64,000 nucleotides of DNA from Mnemiopsis leidyi. Lineage: Eukaryota; Ctenophora; Tentaculata; Lobata; Bolinopsidae. The number at the start of each line of letters is the position of its first letter. Within the stretch, counting starts at the first letter, position 1. The stretch is taken from assembly GCA_000226015.1 (NCBI GenBank), contig JH154119.1, positions 50,384 through 114,383 of the forward strand, written 5' to 3'. Positions 51,155-60,974 of the stretch are shown here, piece after piece. A program made the position numbers and the translations under genes. A model generated the notes under the pieces. That model worked only from the letters and a program-made list of their open reading frames with translations, did no database searches and was not told the DNA's origin.

Positions 51155-52188
51155 ATGAGAGCCCTCCTTTTACTCTATCTCTTTACTGGACTTGCCAAGG
51201 CGATCACAGAAGTTCAGCTTAAACAGCTGACGGGACTACAAGACCTTGTGGTAAAGGGATCAGGGGATAAATCTAACGTACTGGCAACCTGCAACATCGC
51301 CTTCTTCCCGGAGTTAGTCAGTTAGCTGACTACTACACTGCTGAGGAGAAGTGTCTACACTTCGACATCGGAACAGGAAATACAACAGGAAACCTTGTGA
51401 CGATCAACTCAGACGAGAAGAACGAAGATTTGAAGATGTTGCTGAATATGGCCTACCCTTTTGAGGAGCAGAAAGGGAACGATTGGGCAAAAACAAAGTG
51501 GGTGTGGGCAGGTTTGAGGAAGGTGGAGAATAATATAGGAGAAGGGTTCCAGGGCATGCTTTACCATTCGAACGAGTGGGAGTGGGCTGACGGTACAAAC
51601 CCGGGTGAGTTTGAGAACTGGAAGGAAAACCAGCCCGATCAGGACAGTTTGCCGAACGGGAAGAAGAAGTGTAATGAGCAGCCGAGGTGTTATCAGAATC
51701 AGATGAGGATAAACCATGATGGGGAGTGGGATGACACTTACAAGTTCAAGATTCATCCCTTCGCTTGTGACTATCAGGGCAAGTACATTATTTCTAGGAA
51801 AGAGAAGACTTGGGAGGAGGCGAAGGAAGCCTGCGCCAACGCAGGATTACATTTGGCCAAGATCAGGTCTGATGAAGAGCTGAAAGAGATGCTGTCGGCG
51901 ATGAACTATTTCCTTGGTCTCAAAGATGAGAAATTGAAAAAGTTTGACCCTCTCAATTGGATTTGGCTGGGTGGAAATGACATTAAGAAGGAGAAGAAAT
52001 GGGTGTGGGAAGATGGTGAGAAAATCAAGTGGAAGATCCCCTGGATGAAGAAAGCTGGGAATGACAACTCCAAGAAGAAGATGGCGGAAGGACAAGATGT
52101 TATGTCTTTGAATAGAGATGGTGAGGTTGATGATTCATTCAGAGACTTCGTTTATCGACCGTTTGCTTGCCAGTGCCCTGGCACTTAG
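51155..52188 (+). CDS. Secreted protein with two C-type lectin-like domains
   Basis: The ATG at 51155 starts MRALLLLYLFTGLAKA, a clear signal peptide. The upstream frame stops at 51313-51324, and the lectin frame opens beyond it. A 71-bp GT-AG intron (51251-51321) joins 51155-51250 to 51322-52188 in phase 0, giving 320 residues. CTLD1 (about 33-175): YYTAEEKCLHF, GNLVTINS, WVWAGL, EWEWADGTNPGEFENW, QPD, GEWDD, FACDYQ. CTLD2 (about 176-320): TWEEAKEACANAGLHLAKI, WIWLGG, KKWVWEDGEKIKW, FACQCPGT. The Ca-site signatures are altered (WDD for WND; GEVDD in CTLD2; no EPN/QPD in CTLD2), so sugar binding is uncertain, especially in CTLD2. The protein is rich in Lys, Glu and Trp. Poly(A) signal at 52429. 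The alternative to the intron is a frameshift in one exon. Confidence 0.85.
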
Positions 52189-52428
52189 ATAAATAGCATT
52201 TGCCTTTTAGTTTTAGTATGGTTTTATGCCAAAATGGACCATAATTATAGTATAAGTAACAGTTTTCCTTCGAAAATAATTAATTTTAGAAATTGAATTT
52301 CATTCTGGTATTTGAGCTTTAAGCAGAAATTTTCAATCTCTTGCGGTGTATAACTATATGTACTTTGAAATTTTGAACTGTAAGAAGGAGTTAGGACGAT
52401 TTAACTAGAATAGCAAAACAAGTTCCTC

Positions 52429-52434
52429 AATAAA
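52429..52434 (+). terminator. Poly(A) signal AATAAA of the lectin gene
   Basis: AATAAATAAGG, 240 bp past the lectin stop and about 140 bp from the convergent signal of the K2P gene. Confidence 0.55.
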
Positions 52435-52574
52435 TAAGGTAGTCGTTTCATAAGGCTTTCCACCTCATAGTCATAGTCATTCTTTTTCGCGACTAGTTTT
52501 TTTTCGATAACGCTACTATGTCAAAAATTTGAGGGTCAAAATAAAAGATAACTTTAAACTCTGAAATAATCAAC

Positions 52575-52580
52575 TTTATT
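52575..52580 (-). terminator. Poly(A) signal AATAAA of the K2P gene
   Basis: Minus-strand AATAAA about 190 nt downstream of the channel stop codon. Confidence 0.5.
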
Positions 52581-52770
52581 CGGATTAAGTCAAATACTTA
52601 CAGTCACAGTTCAAATTATCAATTCTAATTAAAACACAATCCTCGTCAGTATAATAGGTACTCCAGATTCGTCATGCTATTTTTCTTTTCCAAAATAGGC
52701 AAATTATTTTAGAAGATAATTGTAAAAAATATATTCAAATTCTGTATGCATAATTGCATCATGTACCCTA

Positions 52771-55700
52771 TCATCTACCAACTGGACGAAACTTGGTCGG
52801 ATTAAATGAACTCACAAGCGGATTGCATTCGTTTTTGATATCACCAGTCTTTCCATGATGTTCGAAACTTATGGATGGCATCCGACTGATATCATTTTCG
52901 ATGTTACTAGAGTTCTGTTCGTTGCAGGGTGGTAGATTTGGAGAATTTCTGAACTTTTCAGATGGTATGTCTGTAATATTATCCTCCACCTTTACAAACC
53001 GAACGTCCAACTTATCAACATCTCGTGATATTACTGAAGTTAGAAGAGTCTCATCCTTGCCCATGGGATTTGCAGTTTCAGAAACTGAAAATGTACAGGG
53101 TCCAGAATTATACTTGAGACTAGAATCCCCTGTGCTGGACTCTGTGTTGGTATTGCAGCAAGATGTTGTAGGTGATGTCTCGTCCCTCCTGAGACAAGTA
53201 GTACCACCAACACCGGCCTCGTCTGTCGGTAGCGAGACACTTTTTCCCTCGTTACTTGACGGACTTCTCGAAACTTTTCTCGAAATCGAGTCTAGAATAT
53301 CATGCAGGCTACTTCTAACACTACCGCAGCTACTTTTGCTGGAGGATCGCCTCACACCAAGGTCACTTGCTCTGATTCGAGACCACAAACTTGAGCTGTC
53401 ACTACTCCCTTTTCTGTTATCTTCGCCGCTAGTTTCAGTTTGAACACGATCTCCTTCTTCTTCAATCCTGTCAGTTCTATTTCCGGACTCTATAACCTCT
53501 TGCAAGCTGACACGGGCCCAAACGGAACCTTTCCTCTGACCATTACTTTCAGTCAGGGAACCTCTAGGTCCGCCGTTACCCATTTCCAACTTAGCTGCTG
53601 CTCTCAGGGACCTAGACCGCTGGAGAGTATCGATAAACTCTCGCTGTACCGACGAGATCCGTTGAGGAAGAATCGACATTTTCTTGGTGATGACCTTCAT
53701 GTTGGAGTCAGCGGCTTCTCTGTACAATGTGAAACAAAGTCCCACCAACGCGAGACCCGTGGAGGCAAACATGAGGACTCTGATCACCTCCATGGCTTGA
53801 GTAAAATCCATGGATTGAGGCGTGACGTCACCGAAACCTACGGTGCCGTAGGTTGTCACGGCAAAGTAAGTACTATTTAAGAAGGAGGTGACACTGCCAG
53901 GGTCTCTCGTGTACTGTATCAGGTAGAAGATAGCGAAGTGGGAGACGAGGAAGATTATGAAGACTAGGGAGATGATGGCTATTTTGGCGAGTATTCGAGA
54001 GTTTTTGCTTCCCTCTCCCCGAGCGCAAGCTTTGTAGATCCACTTGAAGGATTTATCTAGTTTGTTGATGCCCTGCATGAAGAAGAGGTTGATGATTGCC
54101 AGATGGGTTGTCATGAGAGGTATTCCAATTAGAGCGTAGAGGATGCAGAACCATCGACCATGATCGTCATGGGGAGCGACCACTCCGTAACCTGGGGATA
54201 AGAGTAAGCCTGAGACTCTTCAGCGTATAAAGTCGAGATTCCTACATGTCCTTAGATCTAGAAGTTAGAATCTAAATCTTTAAATTAATGAAAATATTCG
54301 TTGTGATGGCTGACATGGCAGTGAAAAGAAACTTAAAGTATCAATTGTAGAAACGACAGTTAACGAGAAAGTTAAAGTATCTGTTCAGTAGAAATGACGG
54401 TTAAAGAGAAATTGAAAGTGATAGTACCTACAGTAGAAATGACGGTGAAAGAGAAAGCGAAAGTAAACGTACCTACAGTAGAAATGACGGTAAAAGACAA
54501 AGCGAAAGTAAACGTACCTATAGTAGAAATGACGGTGAAAGAGAAAGCGAAAGTAAACGTACCTACAGTAGAAATGACGGTAAAAGACAAAGCGAAAGTA
54601 AACGTACCTATAGTAGAAATGACGGTGAAAGAGAAAGCGAAAGTAAACGTACCTATAGTAGAAATGACGGTGAAAGAGAAAGCGAAAGTAAACGTACCTA
54701 TAGTAGAAATGACGTTTAAAGAGAAAGCGAAAGTAAACGTACCTATAGTAGAAATGACGGTTAAAGAGAAAGCGAAAGTAAACGTACCTATAGTAGAAAT
54801 GACGGTGAAAGAGAAAGCGAAAGAGTTCCAAAAGCCCCAAGCACCAGGCTGGGACACATCGTGATCCTTGTTACACCCGGCAGCGATTATCTCCGTAAGT
54901 CGCTCAATCTGCTGATCAGACATGCTCCTGTCAAAATGAAGGGTCGCTAAGTTTGCTTTCAATGTGAGTTTGAGCGATAAAAGCCCACTGGATTACAGTG
55001 ATAAAAAAGAATCATTCGCTATTTACAAAATCTATCAATTTTCTTTTAACTTAAATAAAAGGCAAAATTTCTTACTCGGTATGTTCCATAAAATGAATCC
55101 TTTGTTCTTTCAAATTTTCCAGCTCCCTATCTCTAGCTTTCCCCTCAAGGCACTGAAAAATAAGGGGACTTAAGTTCTGGTGCCTTTGACAGAATTTGAT
55201 AACAAAAAGCTTAGTGCCTCTTTTAGTTCACTCCTCGAGATTCGAGAAGTGATAAAACGACTAAAGGCATAAACCCAGAACAATTTCTCTTTATGCCTTT
55301 CTGGGACGGGATCATAAAAAGTCAGTTAAACCCCGAAGCATTTATCGAACAGAAACTCCACTCCTATCCCATGAAATTTTAACATCTAACAACTCACCAT
55401 AAACACGTATGTTCCAAACACAATATGAACACATAGCAAGAGGGGAAGAACAGCTGCTCGAATCAGAAGCTTCTTTTTATCCTGAGCGTTCTCTCGAGCT
55501 GCTTCTGAAAGAGAGGTGGATATATGTTCATGGTTCAAAATAAGATATAACTCGCTAGGTATCTTTAATCTATCAGCTTATTTGAACTTGGTTGTGTAGT
55601 ACACGATCTATCTAGGTAACAATTAACATTTAAAGATTGTTGGTAAGGAAAATTGTACAAGAAAATTTTATTGGGTCTGATCACTGATCAGTGATCAGTA

Positions 55701-56794
55701 CCTTCCTGTTGCTCCCTCAGCTCCTTCATCATAGCCTGAAATACCGACATTCTCCTACTAATCCCAGCTCCGTAAGGGGAAATATCTTTCAAAAGTGAGC
55801 TGCTGCTGCCTGAGTTCTCCATCTTCAGAGCAAGGGTCGGGGGACGAGCTTTGGACCAAAGTTGCCGGGCTCGTGTTGAAGCCCTCGACTTGTTCTTTTC
55901 TTGTTTTTGCTTGTCTGATAAAAGAAGTTCTGGAGGAAGTTCTGGAGGATCCTGGTCAATGTACTGAGATTTTTCGACAGTACTGTTTTTTGGCTGGATC
56001 GTTTTGCAGGGGATATTCTTTTTTGGAAGGGTAAATGTCTTTGCCCTTAGTGAAGTAGAGTCTTTTTCAATAGATTCTATACACGTATCTTCTCTTTGTT
56101 CAGTTTCGTATTCTAAGTTGAAGTTCGATTTTGTTATCGAACCTGCACCGTCAGAAGACGAAGTTCTCTCTATCAAACGGTTTCCTTCTTCACATGTATC
56201 GTCTTCATCCTCTATAGACTTCCTCTCAACTTCCCTGTCAAGTTGAATATCACTTTTAATAGCTTCATTACAATCAAATATCCCTGATCTTAACTGACTT
56301 TGATAAAATGATATGACGTCCCCCAGCTGCTCAAGAATCAAATTGTCTCGATCGTTCTTTAACTGATTCACCGACACGCAACCTTCCGCCTCAACGGTGT
56401 GTTTTTCTGTCTGAATTTTATCTGATAGGTCAAGTACTTCACTTGTTTGTCTAGAATAAACGTTATCCATCGGAAACGATGAAAAGGAGGAAGTGCTAGG
56501 CGAGGAGTCATCCAGCAGCTCAAATCGAGCCTCACTAAAAATTCTAGAAGATAAGGGAGTTATCTCGGAGCTGGTTACAGTTCCTCTATGATATCTCCCG
56601 CCCGGAGCAGCTTCAGAAAGGGAGGAGAAAGAGGCGATTACCCCACTACTGCTGTATGTCCAGTCGGGTGATGTTGGAGAGGATCTTGTCGTGGATTCGG
56701 AGGAGATCTTCTTTTTAGAATGTTTTGCGGGGAAGCTAGTGTTATTATTGTTGGTCGTTAGATGAAGTTCCCAGGGGAGGTTTCCATCGTCCAT
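52771..56794 (-). CDS. Two-pore-domain (K2P) potassium channel, long N-terminal isoform
   Basis: Exons: 55702-56794, 55398-55504, 55076-55152, 54788-54927, 52771-54191; total 2838 nt, 945 residues, all junctions GT-AG and in phase. The N-terminal 364 residues are cytoplasmic, Ser/Glu rich, ending in a likely helical KELREQQ. M1: AAVLPLLLCVHIVFGTYVF (about 380-399), followed by the classic CLE. The cap helices carry RDRELENLKEQR and DQQIERLTEII. P1: WNSFAFSFTVISTIG-YG (filter TIGYG, about 470-474). M2: CILYALIGIPLMTTHLAI. M3: about 540-564. P2: TTYGTVGFGDVTP (about 584-597). M4: VLMFASTGLALVGLCFTLY. The C-tail of about 315 residues is rich in Ser, Arg and Asn. It acts at the plasma membrane as a dimer giving background K+ current; KCNK subfamily not assigned. 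Both cytoplasmic ends are unusually long. The P1 exon's donor is repeated tenfold in the next intron. Confidence 0.92.
54345..54837. repeat. 45-bp minisatellite (10 copies) of the K2P P1 exon end plus its donor site
   Basis: Units start at 54388 and every 45 bp to 54793, plus a degraded one near 54347. In minus sense each reads F-S-F-T-V-I-S-T-I-G with ATAG/GTACGT, the pore helix, start of the selectivity filter and 5' splice site. The rightmost copy is the real exon end (54788). The frame stays open through all units because 45 is a multiple of 3. Confidence 0.97.
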
Positions 56795-59700
56795 CAGTCA
56801 GATTGAATTAACGTCTCGCCTTCTCAGCGTGTAAAAAACGTCAGCATCTGTTCTTACAGATTTTGAGTTAAGTTTAACAGTTTAAGTAGAGGCTCATGAC
56901 TAATCAATAAGTATAAATACGCGAGTATTTGATCAGATTGCAGACGATCTACTTTATTGTTAAAATATAAAAATCGAAATTATACGATATTCATATAAAT
57001 CTAACGTGACTTTGCGTGAGGTGATAAAAGAGGAAAAGCTGGTTTCAGTGATTTTTTCGGCTGAAAATGTTATTAAGCTCAAATGTTTACGATAATCCTA
57101 TTAATGGTAACACTGGGAAAAGGCCAAATTAAACGTGATATCAAAGTCTGACGGTTCGACCCGTCGGGTCAGTTGTTAATTCAATGGCCGTTCTTGCTTC
57201 TACACTATTGGGACTGGTTAGCCGGTAAAGAGTTTAATGAATGAATATGTATATCATTTTTTATTGGCCAAAAAAGCGTCATTTTCACGGAGAAAGTCTG
57301 GGTTTCAAAGGATGCTGATAAAGTGCTCGATAGTGATGCAGCAGTTGCAACTGTTTTCGTGAACTTGAATGAGAAAATTTTACTACCCATTTGAAATAGA
57401 TCCAACAATTGCAACGTCTGCTATTAAAAGCGGAGATCAAGATCAACACACAAAAAGATTGCGAATCATTTGAGCTAAAAAGTCCAAAAAACATCTCACA
57501 ATCGCCTCTGTATTCGATATAGAAATACAAATATCTAAATTTTGGAACAAAGTGATCCCACCAGTAAGCGAGATTTACTAATTTAAGTTGTTCTGTGGGA
57601 AGACATCACGCTCATTACCATATTTACTAATGTCATGGCGAGAGTGTGTATCAATTGTACTATATACAGGTGTGGATATTATCATGGCGCACAGGCTTGC
57701 TTTGGATTTGCAGATCTCAGATTATTTTAGTTCGATAATTCGCAGGAGAAAGATATAGCTTGGTGATCACGCGTTGACTCACAGTAAGACTAAGAAAAGT
57801 GATTTAGCTATAAGCCTGGTGATAAGGAACATAGCTGGATTAGTGTTACACTCGTATCAATGAAATCTTAACTTCTATTATTGTGTTTATGAGCGATAAA
57901 CAACAATTTACACTAATTAAGTGACTAAAATGTAGATATTGTGGACAGATACTTAGCAAGCTTATTACGAACCTCATACTTAATTACTGGCTTGCATGCA
58001 GGATACTGCTTACTGTATAAACTGTATATCTACATAAGATAATATTGCAAAAGGACGTACAGGAAAGACACTCCTATATTATGTACATGTTATCATGAAT
58101 TGTAATTAAGGAGTTGGTAGGCGTGTGGTTGTTTTCCCGCAGTTTAAGTAAAAGCTGATATGCGATGTGCAAACACAAAACCTCGCTAAAGTATAACTAT
58201 AAATTCTCCTGACCCTGTTCTCAAAAGCAGCAAAAGTGACGTGCACTCGGCAACTATGTTGCATGGGAATTGATATATACTGATATTTAGAGGACTGTGG
58301 TCATAATTATTTAATTATTACTTAAATTGGCTTATAGTTACATCAGTTAGTGTTATACAAGTGAACGCATGAACGTATTTTAACTTTAAGCATAAATAAG
58401 ATACTTGATGTTTTAAGAGCCCAAGATAAGAAGACTCAGAAATTATTTTTTTTCAAAAACCGAGTTCACATGAGCTGAAAAATCATGATCACAGCTAATT
58501 GGTCATAGCATCAGTGACATCACGATATATGGAAAGCGCTTAAGTATGTGTATGTAACTCCTGGCATATAGGAACTAAGGACTGACGGGTGTTAAACGGC
58601 TAAACTCATTAAATCGTAAACGGGGCTGTTGGCCCATGGCTGCTTCAATGCTTCATACGGAGAAGAACTAACGTTCACGTGGCTGCTTCATGCGGAGAAG
58701 AACTAACGTTCACGTGCGGATTATAATTGACACGTGCGGTTCTACTTGCATGTTACAAAGTTTCACATCATATACCCTAACGCTGTTACAAAACAGCACC
58801 TTTTCCTTAATGATACAAACGCCTGACAATAAATTAAAATCAAATATGAACGCTCTATAATTCTAAGAAGTGAACATGGTCTCTTTAAATACTTCTTAAA
58901 ACACTAATTTTGAAATTTAGATACAATACCATTGGCCAACAGACGAACCAGTTCATATTTATTCGCTGACAATTGACATCGTCCAATGTCCATAGCTTTT
59001 CAATTTCGTTTGGCCATGGCCGTAAATTTTTAAGCTTACTGTGGTTATCAGTTCTTCTGATATTCTTTTGGACGTTTAGTTCTAATTGGAAGGTTATTTT
59101 AGACGTTTAACTTTTTATTTTGTCTTTCAGTGTGCAACTTCCGGTATCGGATAGTCTGATACGACACGTAATGCAATCAATAAGGTAACAAGAGATTGGC
59201 AAAAATGGCAAATTCTAAACCGAAAATTACGATTGAAGTTAAGGCATTTTTAATTGCTTTGGATTATTAATTTGATAAAAATCGACGATCTGTTGTAATT
59301 CTAGAGTTCGAAAAATAGCAAAAGCAACGTTAAGGCCAAAAGTTCAGTTGCAGCAAAGATATGAGCAATTTTTATGAGAACTTACTGAGATTGATCGCTC
59401 TTATTCAAATACTTATTAGCTTTTGGATTAATTATGGTAATTTCAGGCACGTAATTAACACTGGAAATTGCAATTTGCATGCCATATTAAGCGAGATGCC
59501 ATGTGATTTGATAAAAGCTTATGTCCAGGTGACAAACTCTATAACTGAATTTTATCATTTCAAGCACAGGAACAAGATTATTAGGAGTTTTATTGGAGTC
59601 TAATATTCTAATGATAGGGAGTGCCAACCATTCTTGTTAATCCAACTAAGTAAAGCATTTCTGAAGAGCACTAAACAAGCAAATGTCCTGTCATTAAGCC

Positions 59701-60441
59701 AAATCTATTAACATGTCAGGGGTGGAGTATTACTTATATGACACATAAAACCATGAATCCTTAATGATTATACAACAATAATCACATCTCTGTCATGTGT
59801 CTCATCACTTTAAGTGTATAATTATACTAAAACGTTAACAATGAGATTGCTACTGTGTTGCTAACGAGTCTACTCAGTTGCATGGTATGAAGATATATTT
59901 GGGATATACTGCAGTTAACACTCGTCTACTGGGAAAAGCCCGTTAACTGAAGTACAAGGAAATGAGAAGCTTCTGTGGCCGAGTTTTATAAGCAAAAGCA
60001 TGAGGACCAGTAAAAGTGGCTGCTTCATTCTGAATTTTGTCTTTCTTTACGTTCAAATGGAGCAATTTACGGCTAATTTGATGTCTATATACATCTACAG
60101 CAGTACGTGTTTTAATAGTTATAGCGTCTAAATGTTGAGAAGTGCATATCATTAAGTAATTAACAAGTTAACGCTCAGTCTGTCATCCTAATAGGATCTA
60201 ATTGATGCTTATAGCTTTACTAAATAGACAAAAAATGGGTTGTGGCATCGGTTGAAAAACCAACAAAAATAAAAGAAGACGGGACACGTGAGGACGATGA
60301 CATCAACAGAAACGGGAAAATGTGTTTAGGGAGAACCGAAAAATAAAAAAATAAATTCATGCACAATGAATCACTTTTAATGAACAGAGTAAGACGGACA
60401 GGACTGAGTAACAACAGACTTTCAAACTTACAAACGCTAAC
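56795..60441. other. Intron / 5' flank between the two K2P first exons
   Basis: No recognisable coding sequence or strong repeat in about 3.6 kb, apart from a short direct duplication ggctgcttcatgcggagaag / aactaacgttcacgtg at about 58640-58735. The promoter of the 364-residue first exon should lie just right of 56794. Confidence 0.5.
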
Positions 60442-60952
60442 CTGAGGAAGGGATCTCTCGGATAGCCACCTTTTCCACCAAAGGTATGTTAACTACTGTT
60501 GCTCTCTGTACAGTTATCTTTGGAACGTTATCAGCTCTAACTGCCACACCTCTTTTCCCCGAAACTCTGACAGGAACTCTGATCCTTGGTGGGGGACCGT
60601 ACCTAGGTTGTAGCCTAGGAACATTTGCTCTGCTCCCATCCAAGTTCAAAGTACAGATTCTTCCCGGCCCTTGTTCGTCACACACAGTAAGAGTAAAGGG
60701 TTTCACCTTGCCAACGTTAACTTTTTTGTGGAGTCTTGGTATGACCACTTTCTTTTCAATTGGAATTATTTCTATTGCAGTAGAAGAACCAGTTATACAA
60801 CTGTTATTTGAATTTCCTTTTTGATGAACTTCAAGTTTGTCTGATTCGTTGTTGTCCGGAGACAGGGGCATGGATAAAGTAGAGCCCTTATTTATTCGTA
60901 TAATTTCATCTTTTCTGAAATCAGTGGTTCTCGATTCTTCTCCATCACCCAT
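60442..60952 (-). CDS. Alternative N-terminal first exon of the K2P gene
   Basis: The ATG at 60950-60952 starts MGDGEESRTTDF; the exon stays open for 170 codons and ends TCAG/GTTAGC in phase 1. That is the phase needed by exon 55398-55504 (AA-GCA), giving S-S-E-A-A-R-E-N. A spliced product would total 2256 nt, or 751 residues, with a different cytoplasmic N-terminus that is Pro/Arg/Val rich (PRLQPRYGPPPRIRVPVRV). The exon has an acceptor upstream of the ATG (TTTACTTTTCCAG, exon edge 60974), so the 5' UTR is spliced. It cannot join the other first exon in frame, because that one has a stop just before its ATG. It could belong to another, unseen gene. Confidence 0.6.
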
Positions 60953-60974
60953 AGTCGATCATGCTGATGCAGCT

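Noticed and set aside
54372-54864. ORFs of about 150-196 codons on both strands
   Set aside because: Only the right-hand 140 bp on the minus strand is the K2P exon; the rest reads the 45-bp intronic array.
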